Notes: generated by a model from the sequence alone, not told the origin. Shown: positions 35,301-45,540, counted from the first letter of the stretch. The stretch is 64,000 bases of DNA from Enoplolaimus lenunculus (GCA_030248215.1 JASANG010000483.1:148450-212449), one strand, 5' to 3'. Program-made: numbers and translations.

Positions 35301-38300
35301 GTCTAAGCAAAAAGATTAGTCTAATAGTTGAGCTTACTCTATTATAGTCCTGCGAAAAAATGGTTTGCACCTCAAAGTAGCGTGGGTCGTAAATTTAATT
35401 AGGTTTTTAGAGCGAAATCCTACAGTACAACGTTACACGCTTTATGTCATAGATCGATAAGAAATACGTGTCAGCACCGCCTTAAGATATTTTAACTAAG
35501 TTTTTAAGCCTTGGAAGAATAAAGCCCTATTCACACGTGCAAGCTTTGTTGCGAGAACTTGTCATTTGCCACTTGCACTTGCAAATTTTGTTCAATATCC
35601 CGTTCGAAACACATGCGCTGCAAATGATTCATTAAACATCATAGCTAGGAATTTAGTTCACATGCGTGACTAACCATGCAAGTTCGCTGAATTTATTGCA
35701 GCCGCTTTCTCATTGGCTGATGAAAAAATACAAGTTCAGTGTGCAATTTTCAGCTGCAACTTCTCGCAGCCAAAAACTTCCACGTGTGAATAGCGCTTTA
35801 AAAAGGTAACATTCAAAGCATTTGAACATTTCGCTAATTAATTACAAAATTTCACAACTTTCTGTTGTTTAATTTTAGAAAAATATTTTTTACTTTAAAA
35901 TTGATTTTGTAATATTTTCTTTTTTTCTCAGGTCGGCTATGCAGTAACGAATCCGATGGTTACAGTATCGCTCGCCGTAAATCACCCGAAACCAATCTTC
36001 CAACGTTAGAAAAACAATATCGATGCATAAGAAATCGACAAAAACAAGTTGCAGTCATTATGATGAGTAAGAAACCGCCGACTCCTAGGAAATCATGTCA
36101 TGTTTCCTTGAAAAATTGCAACACCGCTTGCAAATTAGGCAAAATTCTAAATGTCCACCCGTCAACCGAAGGTTTTTGTACTTTCATAACTGTTTGGCTG
36201 GCTGCACGCCAAAACACCCAATAGTTTTGTACTGTAAGAAGGACTCAAGTAAAGACAGGGGTGGATCCAGAGGAACAGAGGGATAGTATATTTTACTGTA
36301 GTGGCCCGAGTAGGGGGTCTCCATTTTGAATTCCAATCAACATGAGTCCGTAGTGTCCGTAAGCGGATAGACTCAATAAATGCCAATTATCACGTATAAT
36401 TCAACGGATAGGTCCAATACCGGATATATATCAGTAACGAAGGTTGGCAGAGCGTGGGTTAAAAATAAATAACTGTCCGTAACCAAATAACATGGAGGAA
36501 TACTATCAGTCTCCCCTCTGTTATTCCGGTCACTACAGTACCATCAGAAAAAGTTTTATGATAAAAAGGTAAACGTCCATGCGTTACAAGTTTTTACTTT
36601 TGTGCCACGAATGTTGTATCTGATTGGCTGCTGACTCGTTTCGCTTGCAAGATTTTTTTCACAGTTTATATTTTGTATCCCCTGTCAGAAATTTCTGGAT
36701 TCCCTACGTCTGAAGATGACGCTAATATTGTCTAAGGCTCACATTAAGTCCCATCCGTTTTTGCTGTGTCAGTCGTCGACTTATACGAGCCAGGCAATTT
36801 ACCACTTAGAGTTTTACCAGTTGGTTCGAAATAAAACTGTCAAACCAATTCTGGCCAATGTTACTTTTAGAGGCGCAACAGTAGATGAAGCGTATTCCCA
36901 AGCATAATCCTAAGCCTAAGCCGAAGCCTAAGCAAAAAAAAATGTAATCTAGAATCTAAACCTACTCTTTTGTAGACCCACCAGAAACCTGGACGCCCCT
37001 TAACATGGGCCGCAATTGTAAACATTTTAAAACTTCACATCAACCGTAGCCAAATTTTAACGACGCCTATTCGGTACTGTATTAATTTAAAATGAATACC
37101 TCGCCAATCGATAATTGGAAATTGGAAGACATTTTAATATCCATTTCAACCTTCATTGCAGAAAATAGTGAGTCAAATTGACTCTCTCCGAAATAAGCTT
37201 TTCCTGACTATACAAACTGAGACAAATTCGACTCTGCCAGAGTCAAATTCGATTCACTGAATCGCTCATTGAGTCGAATTTGACGCTGGCGGAGACGAAT
37301 TTTGACTCAGTTTGTGTAGTCAGGAAAAGCCTATTTCGAGTAGAGTCAATTTGACTCACCATTTTTTGCAGAGTGCGTTTCCTTGTTTTTCAGACGCGAT
37401 TGCGACAAAACAGCAGCTTCGAACACCGGATGAAAGATCCAAAAAGACAGGACGATTGGTCGTTGATCAGACAACGTTTAGTTCCCCAGGATACAAGTTA
37501 CATTCATTACCGTCAACGAATAAACAAATATTTAATCATTTGTTTGTTCGGAATCAAATGCCAAGCAATAGTGTAATGTGAGTTGATCTCATTTCAAACC
37601 ATACTTAACTGTAAAACAAACCCGAGGTAAGTTCCCCCGTATTTTCTAATTGACGGAGGGAGCCACTACCGAATCCCCCCAGACAAAATTTCTAACTAAA
37701 ATTTTTTCGCATTTCTCCTAGGAGTACACTGGAGAAAGGTCTACGGCGTACTGTAGTTACGTGAATAAGAAGGAGGCGTCCCCATTTTGAGTCCCAATCA
37801 ATAGGAGTCCGTATTCCTAATAAGAGACGGTAAGCGGATAGAGTCCTTATACCCTAATTAGAGTTGATAAATGTCAATTATTCCTAATTGTAGCGCATAA
37901 ATGACTCCAGGACAAAATAAAGTTAAATAAAGCATACTAAGTTTGGTAAGTAAATTAAGTATAACCATGCATTATCGCTCAAGGTTTCGATACAAGACAA
38001 ATAAACGTTTAATTCAACGGATAGTTGCAATACCGGATATATAGCAGTAACGAAGGGCGGCGTAGGGCGGATTTAAAATAAATAGCAGTCCGTAACGGAA
38101 TAACAAAGGATTACCCTCGCAAGAGGCCCAATAAATATCAGTCATCCACTCTTATTCGGGTCGCTACAGTTGGTACATCAAACGTATTTTTTAAAAATAG
38201 TGCATTTTCGGTCGGTTATCTATTTTGAACCAGCGCTATAAGACTATTAACCCCAGTGTTACAATGTTTGAAATCCAAGTAAGTACTCTGCTAAAACTGG

Positions 38301-40722
38301 ACAATTGTCGAAATTCCAAAGTATACATAGACGCTTTTATTTGATCCTTTAATGGAATGGTTCGGAGCAAAATCTGAGCAGTTAAGCTGATGGGCCATAT
38401 TCTCAAATGTGTATAGCAACTATCATCAGTTAGCAATAGGTTTTCAAACTCATTAACTGTTGCAGTTATTGAACTCAAAATTAGTACAATAGCAGAGTAA
38501 AGCATATGTGAAAAATGTGCTGAATTCAATTGTTTGAAAGTTACAAGACCTGTCATTAACTGGTTATAGGTGCTACACACATATGAAAATACAAGCCAAG
38601 GTGTGAATTGAAAGCTTAAATCCAACCACTAAATTTCAATCTAAGCCCAAACGTAAATCAAAGTCAAAGTTTTGATTTTAATTTTTGCCCATAAACCGTA
38701 ATAAATTAAACCGTCAGAATGATGAAGTCAAAGCCTAAACCATACGTTAAATCTGAAGCTCAACCCCCGAGACTGAATATAAGTTTGACGGCTTAAGCGA
38801 ATGAGTTGAGTTCAACTGTGGTTATATCATTTTAGAACCCTGACAAATTTAATTCCGATCAAACCGAAGCCAATTCAACCGGTGTCCAACGAACAAACAC
38901 ACAATCGTGGGTCGAACTCGACCAGGTATCGATTATTTAAGTTGGAATGATTTAAACTTTGAATGCAATGACTTTCTGTACTGTTTTTTATGTATTACAA
39001 TATTCAATTTCTTTGTTTCTGTTAATTATTATAAGGACTCGACATCTGCAGTGTAAATTTCAGTGAGTTGATTTTGATTCATAATGAATTGAATCCTCGT
39101 TAAGGTGTGAGCTCTGAGTTAGGTCTTTCAGAATTCAGAATTCTGAATTGATTGAACTCATACAGAGTCGGTCCATCAACTATCCCAGAATGAAATCATC
39201 TGAGTGGGTTAATTTTTTACTGTTATTAACTCAGAAATAACCAGAAATAACCAATTTTTCCTATGAGTTGATTAATCAACTCATTGGAATTTACAGAGTG
39301 GGAGACACTGGAGACTGGGGGACGTAGGCGCTGGGAGCTTAGTTTGAGCCTTAGGCTTAGGCTTCGGTTTAGTGGTAAGGGGTTTAACATTAACATGGGT
39401 CGAAACTGTATTTCAGGGGTTTAAATTTTGGTTTTTCATGCATGGCTTTTACATGTGAATTTTGATCGTTCAGTTCCAGCATCACACTTTCTGAACCATT
39501 TTCGCCATCTGCTTGTCCGCTCAACTTCAACAGCGGTTCAAACCGAAGCGTCAACTCAAGCGAACACTCGTCTTCAGCGTCAATAAAAAGCTCTGATCGT
39601 TCATCGATTTCAACGACAGTTGAATGCTCAACAGTCGCGACTCCAACGCTGCTTCAAGATTGGTCGTCGTGCGACAATGTGAGCACTCCAGTTGACGAGC
39701 AGCGAGGACCCGAAGTTGAAAATTCAATTTTTAAATTTCATTTCAATGACACTTTTAAGCTAGCGAAACACGAAGAGTTCACAAGTCAAAAGCTACGCTG
39801 GGACTACGAAGACCATTTAATTGGGATATGTGATCGGTATAGCGGTACGAAGATGACAGAGGGGCAGGTGACAAATAATAGGTTGAAAAGTAGAAGTATG
39901 CCAGAATTCGAGGTTCTTAATGATATTAGCTATGTAATTCCGGATGAAAAATCGTGTTGGGACGGCTTGGAGTCATACAACAGAAACAGTCACTGGTTCC
40001 GGCGGAGTTATTCTTGCTTGGGACTTCCGTTGCTCGGCAGCTGTTGCAACAACTCTTCATGTGAAACGGAAAATCAAGAAGAAAATATGATGGAAAGCCG
40101 CAACGAAGAACAAAGCGAAAACCCAACTTTGGAGGACGAGTTTGAGTCACAAAACCGTCGATGTAGAAACGATCCAATTAAGAAATCAATTTTTATAGCG
40201 AAAAACAAAGTTTCACGGTATACTGGACATCAGCAAAACACTGGCCGACCCGAATCTGGGCTGTATTCAACCATAAATTCTACAACATTTCAATTTTCAC
40301 TAATTCCAAGTCAAGTTAAAAGCGCCGGCAAACAGAAAATATTTTACGCTGGTAGAAAATCGATCCCAGATGAACAGCTACGAGCTCCGAATAGTGTCGA
40401 CACACGTTCTACGTTTGCCGACCAGACAAAAAGGCATCAAATGGAACCGCTAGCAAAATGGTGTCCTGCTCAGATTGAAAGTAGTCAACACGAAGACATC
40501 AAAGGCGGCATGTTTGAAAACCGGAAAAGTTTTGAGAAAAGTGAAACTATGCAATCGAAACGCTGGACTGGCGATTTATATAGCGGCCAGCGAGATGCCC
40601 CCGTGTTCAATGATTGCCATCGGAGAAAGCCTGGAATTTTGAAATCAACCACATTCAATCCGTTTCCTAAAATGCGACCGTCTTCGCTGATCGCTCGTGA
40701 AAAACAAATGGGGCTGTTGTGA
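23374..40722 (+). CDS. TBC1D30: TBC1D30-type Rab GTPase-activating protein, 13 exons
   Basis: Exons: 23374-23461, 24647-24784, 25985-26149, 26446-26573, 27397-27522, 28320-28493, 30113-30266, 31829-32000, 32884-32989, 34124-34373, 35932-36066, 37394-37577, 39474-40722. All introns are GT/AG and the phases agree, giving 1,022 residues. RabGAPs of this type speed GTP hydrolysis; the human homolog acts on Rab8-type GTPases at cilia. The TBC domain spans about residues 166-400. It has ILKDLHRT with Arg219 as arginine finger, GYCQGFN with Gln251 as glutamine finger, then [14 protein letters not shown] and [14 protein letters not shown]. Before it, [14 protein letters not shown] and [11 protein letters not shown] match the TBC1D30 lead-in. 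After it come [18 protein letters not shown], the basic coiled segment [14 protein letters not shown], and a C-terminal [11 protein letters not shown] motif. The start follows TTTACAG|C, which could be a trans-splice acceptor. Least certain are exons 1-2 and the extent of exon 10, which has an alternative donor at 34248. Confidence 0.92.
23657..24281. mobile_element. Family B MITE with a long telomere-like TTAGGC array
   Basis: It lies in intron 1 of the TBC1D30-like gene. Ends are GCGCATGTAAAGATCAGGGG and CTGTTCTTTACATTGGCC. The flanks AGACAGCA (23649-23656) and AGACGGCT (24282-24289) look like an 8-bp target duplication with two changes. The interior holds GATACGATTAGGC spacers and then, from about 23873 to 24228, roughly 60 nearly perfect TTAGGC units with a single TTATGC variant. 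Confidence 0.93.
24841..25037. mobile_element. Family A MITE in intron 2 of the TBC gene
   Basis: GTCCATGTTACTTTAAAGGG at the left, GTAACATTTGCC at the right. Flanks AAATAAAT occur on both sides (about 24833-24840 and 25039-25046). The TTAGGC interior is degraded. Confidence 0.8.
25328..25950. mobile_element. Family F fragment and family L element in intron 2
   Basis: 25328-25500 resembles family F (TTATTCACACGTGCAAG, CAACTTGCAGCTGC). 25505-25925 is a repeat built from TTTAAGTTTAAG, GTCCGTCCTGCCATTTAAG and GTTTAGTTAAGC blocks. It recurs at about 27055-27225 in intron 4. It ends roughly 60 bases before exon 3. Confidence 0.55.
26300..26406. mobile_element. Truncated family B MITE in intron 3
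   Basis: Right half only: ATATGCTCATTC, TTAGGC hexamers, then CTGTTCTTTACATTGGCC. It sits 40 bases before exon 4. Confidence 0.75.
27576..27759. mobile_element. Family A MITE in intron 5 of the TBC gene
   Basis: GGCCCATGTTACCTTAAG at the left and AAAGTAACATTGGCC at the right. Flanks GTTGGTAC (27568-27575) and GTTGGAAC (27760-27767) are an 8-bp target duplication with one change. It begins 54 bases after the exon 5 donor. Confidence 0.9.
28124..28257. mobile_element. Small CCTAAG element with GTCCCATGTCAA ends
   Basis: Ends GTCCCATGTCAA and TTGACATGGGAC are inverted, with a few CCTAAG hexamers between. It resembles families A-C in plan but not in terminal sequence. It lies in intron 5, 63 bases before exon 6. 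Confidence 0.55.
28755..29642. mobile_element. ACTTAAGT palindromic element and a family F element in intron 6
   Basis: 28755-29100 shows inverted ACTTAAGT-type blocks at both ends, as at 13720. 29381-29642 is a family F MITE: CCCTATTCACACGTACTTGC at the left and GCGTGTGAATAGGGC at the right, with GCAGCTGCAAGTT-like blocks within. Confidence 0.65.
30496..31110. mobile_element. Family H (CCGGAA-rich) element with a nested family D MITE, intron 7
   Basis: The outer element opens with GTGCAACCGGAATTATAAG and closes with ATTCCGGTTGCACCCC, with repeated ACCGGA motifs inside. A family D MITE is nested at about 30742-30950 (CAGTAAATTCCAATGAGTTG ... ATTTGCAGTGTA), so D inserted after H. Confidence 0.75.
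31112..31305. mobile_element. Family I small inverted-repeat element, intron 7
   Basis: Inverted blocks ACCTGTTACCAATTGGTAAT and CTATTACTAACTGGTAATAG lie inside TTCTCAAATGTGTG and GTACATTTGAGAATAC ends. A second copy is at 38396-38595. Confidence 0.6.
32514..32586 (+). tRNA. tRNA-like sequence, probably a pseudogene or SINE head
   Basis: Exactly 73 bases in canonical tRNA geometry. The acceptor GGCCGCG pairs with CGTGGCC, the D stem GTGT with GCGC, and the box B core is GGTTCGATACC. The anticodon position would read CGC (Ala). The T stem has two mismatches and the anticodon stem is weak, so I doubt it is charged. It lies in intron 8 of the TBC gene. Confidence 0.45.
33055..33436. mobile_element. 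Family J element with nested family G-like core, intron 9
   Basis: Ends CAGTGGCGGATCCAGG and CGTGGATCCGCCATTG are inverted, in a TTA...TAA context. The interior (about 33130-33300) carries AATAAGAGGGGGTCCCC and GAGTCCGTATCCCTAATAAG, which belong to family G. Confidence 0.7.
34440..35010. mobile_element. Family H-related element(s), intron 10
   Basis: 34440-34800 begins with GGATGTAAACGGATAGTAAA and ends near GATATCCGGTTCCACAC. A similar element occurs at 55619-55895. 34925-35010 has a CCTCCGGCTCCGG fragment. The element starts about 65 bases after the exon 10 donor. Confidence 0.55.
35195..35800. mobile_element. CCTAAG element and family F MITE, intron 10
   Basis: 35195-35390 has degenerate CCTAAG hexamers, AAAGATTAGTCTAA and a CCTGCGAAAAAATGG block. 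35522-35800 is family F: AAGCCCTATTCACACGTGC at the left, CACGTGTGAATAGCGCTTTA at the right. Confidence 0.65.
36296..36538. mobile_element. Family G MITE, intron 11
   Basis: Ends CTGTAGTGGCCCGAG and GGTCACTACAG, flanked by TA on both sides. The interior carries the family blocks GAGTCCGTA, GTAAGCGGATAGACTC and a GATATATATCAGTAACGAAGG stretch. Confidence 0.8.
36853..37011. mobile_element. Family A MITE, intron 11
   Basis: GGCCAATGTTACTTTTAGAGG at the left, CCCCTTAACATGGGCC at the right (slightly deleted). Flanks CCAATTCT and GCAATTGT resemble each other. Confidence 0.8.
37153..37375. mobile_element. Family E MITE abutting the exon 12 acceptor
   Basis: Starts CATTGCAGAAAATAGTGAG, ends CACCATTTTTTGCAGAG, and stops only 18 bases before the exon 12 boundary at 37394. 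The polypyrimidine tract GTTTCCTTGTTTTTCAG follows directly. Confidence 0.85.
37751..38169. mobile_element. Family G MITE, intron 12
   Basis: CTGTAGTTACGTGAATAAG at the left and CTTATTCGGGTCGCTACAG at the right, with GAGTCCCAATCAAT and GTAAGCGGATAGAGTCC inside. Confidence 0.85.
38396..39300. mobile_element. Family I and family D elements, intron 12
   Basis: 38396-38595 is family I (ATATTCTCAAATGTGTATAG ... CACATATGAAAATAC). 39048-39300 is family D: CAGTGTAAATTTCAGTGAG at the left and TTGGAATTTACAG at the right, with GAGTTGATTAATCAACTC blocks. It ends about 170 bases before exon 13. Confidence 0.7.
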
Positions 40723-40758
40723 GCAATTAATTTTCATATTTTAACAAAAATATACGCA

Positions 40759-40764
40759 AATAAA
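40759..40764 (+). promoter_or_regulatory. Polyadenylation signal AATAAA
   Basis: AATAAA lies 37 bases after the TGA stop of the TBC1D30-like gene, a sensible place for a short 3' UTR. Confidence 0.7.
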
Positions 40765-40857
40765 TTGAGCGAAAATTTACAACTGTTTGTCAAATTTTAA
40801 TTTGTATGTCATAAATACTAAACGTAAATTGTCTCCGAAGTATTAAACCAATTGCAC

Positions 40858-40975
40858 ATAATACATACATACATACATACATATATACATACATACATAC
40901 ATATATATGTATATATGTATATGTGTATATGTATGTGTTTATGTATATATATGTATATATTGATATATATGTTGT
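40858..40975. repeat. ATAC/TATG microsatellite
   Basis: ATAC units change into TATATG and TATGTG units, forming a partial inverted tract. Directly next to a family G fragment. Confidence 0.9.
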
Positions 40976-40978
40976 ATC

Positions 40979-41225
40979 AAAAGCTTGAGCGATAATGCAA
41001 GGTTATACTTAGGAATGTACTTTCGAAACTTAGCATGCTTTAAAGTTTTGAACTCAATGGTATTTGGTTGTGGTGTCATTTATGCGTAAGAATTAGGAAT
41101 AATTGACGTTTATGGACTCTAATTAAAGTTGAGGGACTGACTCTATCGGATTACGGTCTCATATTATTGATACGGACTCCCATTGATTGGGAGACAAAAT
41201 GGGAACCCCCTGTTACTCGGGCCGT
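40979..41225. mobile_element. Family G MITE fragment, inverted
   Basis: AAGCTTGAGCGATAATGCAAG through GGACTCCCATTGATTGGG and CCCTGTTACTCGGGCC match the right two-thirds of the 43477-43878 copy. The left end is replaced by the microsatellite. Confidence 0.7.
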
Positions 41226-41453
41226 TTGGGCTGTATATCAGTTTGTTGCAGTTAGTGACTGAATTTAGGTTTTTCAAACCTGTATTTTTGCAGTTTAGCG
41301 GTGTTTTACTTTACAAAATGTCAAAATTACGCTAAGAAGACTGAAAGCCAAACGATGAAGAATATTTTGGTTAAAAAATTGTTTCGTAATTAGTAAATGG
41401 TAAGACATTACAATGCGTGTATAAGGCGAGAGAAATGTATTTATATACACAGT

Positions 41454-41590
41454 TGTTGTTTTTGTTGTTTTTGTTGTTGATTTTGTTTTTGTTGTTTTTG
41501 TTGTTTTTTTTGTTGTTTTTGCTGTTGTTATTGTTGTTGTTTTTGTTGTTGTTTTTGTTATTTTTTTGTTTTTGTTGTTGTTGTTTTCAT
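41454..41590. repeat. (TTG)n / (TTTTTG)n low-complexity tract
   Basis: Irregular TTG and TTTTTG units. The Leu/Phe-rich and Lys/Thr-rich frames across it are artefacts. Confidence 0.95.
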
Positions 41591-42017
41591 CGGTTTTTGC
41601 CACTGCGAGTTAGCTTTGAAGCCATCCAATTGTGTCGTGTCTGAGTCAAAAAATTGAAATGTATGCATACGTAAATATTGCATGTGGACCGCATGGAACA
41701 AGAAGTATGCCACCCATATGTTTTAGTTATAGCAAATATGTAAAACCAAAACGTAATTACAGTTCGAGGTCAAGCAATACGGCTTTGAAGTTTTTGCAGC
41801 TGCAAATTATTCACTGCAATTAATGCTGTTTAATAAATTCAATTCGCACGAATGAACGCAGTTGCACGTCGCTTGAATTTCTGGCTTGCATTTCGATTGG
41901 TTAATCGGAAGACATGTTTTTGTGCGCTTAAAAAGTTTGAATTTATGTTTTATGCGGTCATGCGAATTTTTTTATACACTGAATTTATACACTCTAATTT
42001 ACGCGTTATACGTAGAA

Positions 42018-42345
42018 TACAGGGTGCAACCGGAGGTGAAAAAAACCGGAGCCGGAGGTGAGGCGAAATTAAGTAGTAAAAATGATGGTTAATTAGTTAA
42101 TTTTAGCCAATATCTGCAAAATTTTGTTAAGTTGTTTGGTTTCACGCTAACTTTCTGCCAAATTTCAAACAATTCTTTCCTGAAAATTGGGACAAAGGTA
42201 AAAAAACGCGCTAAACAGATAAATTTTGCAAAATTATGCAAAATTTTACTACCGAAATTGCCGGAACCTCCAGCAAAAATTCTACCGGAGCCGGGGGCGG
42301 ATTTTCTGCCGGAGCCGGAAGCAGCCCTCCGGATGTACCCTGGTA
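42018..42345. mobile_element. Family H MITE (CCGGAG-rich)
   Basis: AGGGTGCAACCGGAGGTG at the left, CCCTCCGGATGTACCCTGG at the right. The interior contains GAAATTAAGTAGTAAAAATG and TGCCGGAACCTCC. A close copy lies at 51429-51782. Confidence 0.85.
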
Positions 42346-42478
42346 GAATGCGCAACCGAATTTTGACAAATTCCATGCTTCGTTGTCTGTTGCCGTCCGT
42401 CATTATGCGTCAACGTGCGGTGTCGTACGGAAAGCAATTCGCGTACTTATACCGCACGCTCACGCATAATTACCGACA

Positions 42479-42860
42479 ATGACGTACCGCGTTGCACAGC
42501 GGCTACCGACAGCTCCGGCTATTAAAATTTTGGCCCATGTTACTTTAAGCGGCGTCCAGGTTTCTGATGGGTGTATAAAAGAGTAGGTTTAGATTCTAGA
42601 TTACATTTTTTTGCTTTAGGATTAGGCTTAGGAACACATTTTTGCAACGTTTAGGCTTAGGCTTAGGCTTAGGAACTCATTTTTGCAACGCTTAGGCTTA
42701 GGCTTAGGAATACACTTAATCTACTGTTACGCCCGTTAAAGTAACATTGGCCAAAATTTTTAAAAACCACAGCGCCGCCGGTATTGTGTTCACTGATTTG
42801 CGTCTATTTCAAAAATTACATGAGCACTACGTCGGACAAATGAATCTTCTCGCTCGGTGA
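42479..42860 (+). pseudogene. Small open frame split by a family A insertion
   Basis: An ATG at 42479 opens a frame reading MTYRVAQRLPTAPAIKIF up to the insertion site. With the element and one target copy removed, the frame runs on (KNHSAAGIVFTDLRLFQKL...) to a TGA at 42858-42860, about 50 codons. I do not recognise the product. An overlapping frame just upstream ends at the same place (CAATGACG overlaps stop and start). It could be a real exon or small gene hit by a transposon, or chance. Confidence 0.25.
42532..42752. mobile_element. Family A MITE with exact 8-bp target duplication
   Basis: GGCCCATGTTACTTTAAGCGG at the left and AAAGTAACATTGGCC at the right. AAAATTTT lies on both sides (42524-42531 and 42753-42760). 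The TTAGGC interior contains two AACTCATTTTTGCAACG-type spacers, the same spacer as in the 41-bp satellite. Confidence 0.95.
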
Positions 42861-43189
42861 AGCGACACGTTTTATCGTCCGAGGTTGAAAATTTCAGCTT
42901 AAACTTTAATTCAAGCGATCAAACGTCCCTTAAAATTAATGAAATTGTAGGCTGTGAGTTCGAGTCCTTCTCGCGTTTACTCGTCCGGCTGATTAATTCA
43001 GCCAATTTGATGTTCTCAATTGATCCTTCCGTGACTGACAAACCGCATTTAAGTTTAGGTCATTCTTGTCATACGCCTCTGTATTGTGAATTTGTTTTGA
43101 TATGAATTCCGCCCAATGCTACCCTAAAGGTCGTCCCATTTTCCCGGGACAGAAATGTACCAGGAGTACATACAAAAATATAGTTCGGA

Positions 43190-43435
43190 CAGTGGGACAG
43201 ATGAGACCGTGGACAGTTGGGACAGATGGGACAGTCGGGACAAATGGACAGGTGGGGCAGTTGGGAAAGATGGAACAGTCGGGACAAATGAGACAGATGG
43301 GACAGTTGGGACAGATGGGACAGCTGGGACAGATGGGACAGATGGAACAATTTGGACAGATGGGACAATGGGGACAGTTGGGACAATGGGGACAGTTGGG
43401 ACAATGGGGACAGTTGGGACTCTTGGGAAAGTGGA
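43190..43435. repeat. 9-bp GGGACAGTT/GGGACAGAT minisatellite
   Basis: About 25 units of GGGACAG plus AT, TT or similar, drifting to GGGACAATG at the right end. All six frames stay open across much of it because the unit is a multiple of three. Confidence 0.93.
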
Positions 43436-43476
43436 AACCAGTGGGGTAGATATGACGGAAAGTGAACAAGTGCCTA

Positions 43477-43878
43477 CTGTAGTGACCCGAATAAGAGGGG
43501 GGACTAATATTTATTTGGCCTCTCGAGAGGGTACCCCCTCCTTGGTATTCGGTTACAGACTATCCTGTACTGCAATTATCCGTTGAATTAAACGTTTATT
43601 TGTCTTGTGTCAATAGCTTGACCGATAATACAAGGTTATACTTAGGAATGTACTTTCAAAATTTAACTACGCTTTAAAGTTTCGAACTCAAATTGTTTGG
43701 TTCTGGAATCATTTATGCGCTATCATTAGGGTTAATTGACATTTATGGACTCTAATTAGGGTTTAGTGAACTCTATCCGCTTACGGAATCTTATTAGGGA
43801 TACGCGCTCCAATTGATTCGAAATCATTATGAGGACCCCCTCTTATTACCCCTCCCCCTCTTATTCGGGTCAATACAG
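43477..43878. mobile_element. Family G MITE, TA-flanked
   Basis: CTGTAGTGACCCGAATAAG at the left and TTATTCGGGTCAATACAG at the right, with TA on both sides as in Tc1/mariner-type insertion. No coding capacity. Confidence 0.88.
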
Positions 43879-44084
43879 TATATGTGTATATATACATCAA
43901 ACGTCATCAAAAGTATAGCGTCAACCCTGAACGACTTTACATTATGGGCGTAGCCAGAATTTTAGGAAAGTGTAACAAAAATTTCGAAGGGCTGTTTTTT
44001 TGTGTCAACAAACTGAAAAAGTCTCTAAAAATCGTTTACAAACGGACCTAAAGTCCCGGGGTTTTTTGCTCCTTGAAACTTGCC

Positions 44085-45540
44085 AGGGGATGGACTTAAA
44101 TATGCGCCAGTGGATGGACGTAAATTTGCCAGGGGGTGGACTTAAATTTGCCAAGAGATGGACTTAAATTTGCCAAGAGATGGACTTAAACTTGCCAGGG
44201 GATGGACTTAAATTTACCAGGGGATGGACTTAAATTTACCAGGGGATGGACTTAAATTTACCAGGGGATGGACTTAAATTTACCAGGGGATGGACTTAAA
44301 TTTGGCAGGAGATGGACTTAAATTTACCAGGGGATGGACTTAAATTTGCCAGGGGATGGACTTAAATTTGCCAGGAGATGGACTTAAATTTACCAGGGGA
44401 TGGACTTAAATTTACCAGGGGATGGACTTAAATTTACCAGGGGATGGACTAAATTTGCCAGGGGATGGACTTAAATTTGCCAGGAGATGGACTTAAATTT
44501 GCCAGGGGATGGACTTAATTTACCAGGGGATGGACTTAAATTTGCCAGGGGATGGACTTAAATTTGCCAGGAGATGGACTTAAATTTACCAGGGGATGGA
44601 CTTAAATTTACCAGGGGATGGACTTAAATTTACCAGGGGATGGACTTAAATTTACCAGGGGATGGACTTAAATTTGCCAGGGGATGGACTTAAATTTGCC
44701 AGGAGATGGACTTAAATTTACCAGGGGATGGACTTAAATTTACCAGGGGATGGACTTAAATTTGCCAGGGGATGGACTTAAATTTGCCAGGAGATGGACT
44801 TAAATCTACCAGGGGATGGACTTAAATTTACCAGGGGATGGACTTAAATTTACCAGGGGATGGACTTAAATTTGCCAGGGGATGGACTTAAATTTGCCAG
44901 GAGATGGACTTAAATTTACCAGGGGATGGACTTAAATTTGCCAGGGGATGGACTTAAATTTGCCAGGGGATGGACTTAAATTTGCCAGGGGATGGACTTA
45001 AATTTGCCAGGGGATGGACTTAAATTTGCCAGGGGATGGACTTAAATTTACCAGGGGATGGACTTAAATTTGCCAGGGGATGGACTTAAATTTACCAGGG
45101 GATGGACTTAAATTTGCCAGGAGATGGACTTAAATTTGCCAGGGGATGGACTTAAATTTGCCAGGAGATGGACTTAAATTTGCCAGGGGATGTACGTAAA
45201 TTTGCCAGGGGATGGACTTAAATTTGCCAGGAGATGGACTTAAATTTCCCAGGGGATGGACTTAAATTTTCCAGGGGATGGACTTTAATTTGCCAAGAGA
45301 TGTACTGAAATATGCGCCAGTGGGACTTAAATATGCGGCCAGGGGATGGACTTAAATTTGCCAGGGGATGTACGTAAATTTGCCAGGGTATGGACTTAAA
45401 TTTGCCAGGGGATGCACTTAAATTTACCAGGGGATGCACGTAAATTGGCCAAGGGATAGACTGAATTTTGCGCCAGTGGATGCGCTTAAATTTGCCAGGG
45501 GATGGACTTAAATATGCGCCAGGGGATGGACTTGGCCTGG
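44085..45540. repeat. 22-bp minisatellite, about 65 units
   Basis: The unit GGGGATGGACTTAAATTTRCCA repeats with a fixed 22-base period from 44085 to about 45280, then degrades (ATGCGCCAG variants) to 45540. R alternates between A and G in clusters, so multi-unit blocks were copied. Open frames on the minus strand (SPSPGKF-type) are by-products. Confidence 0.96.

Noticed and set aside
43069-43586. Open frames with GQMGQ or CPNCPHCP repeats
   Set aside because: Produced by the 9-bp GGGACAGTT minisatellite. The unit length is a multiple of three, so no frame is selected.
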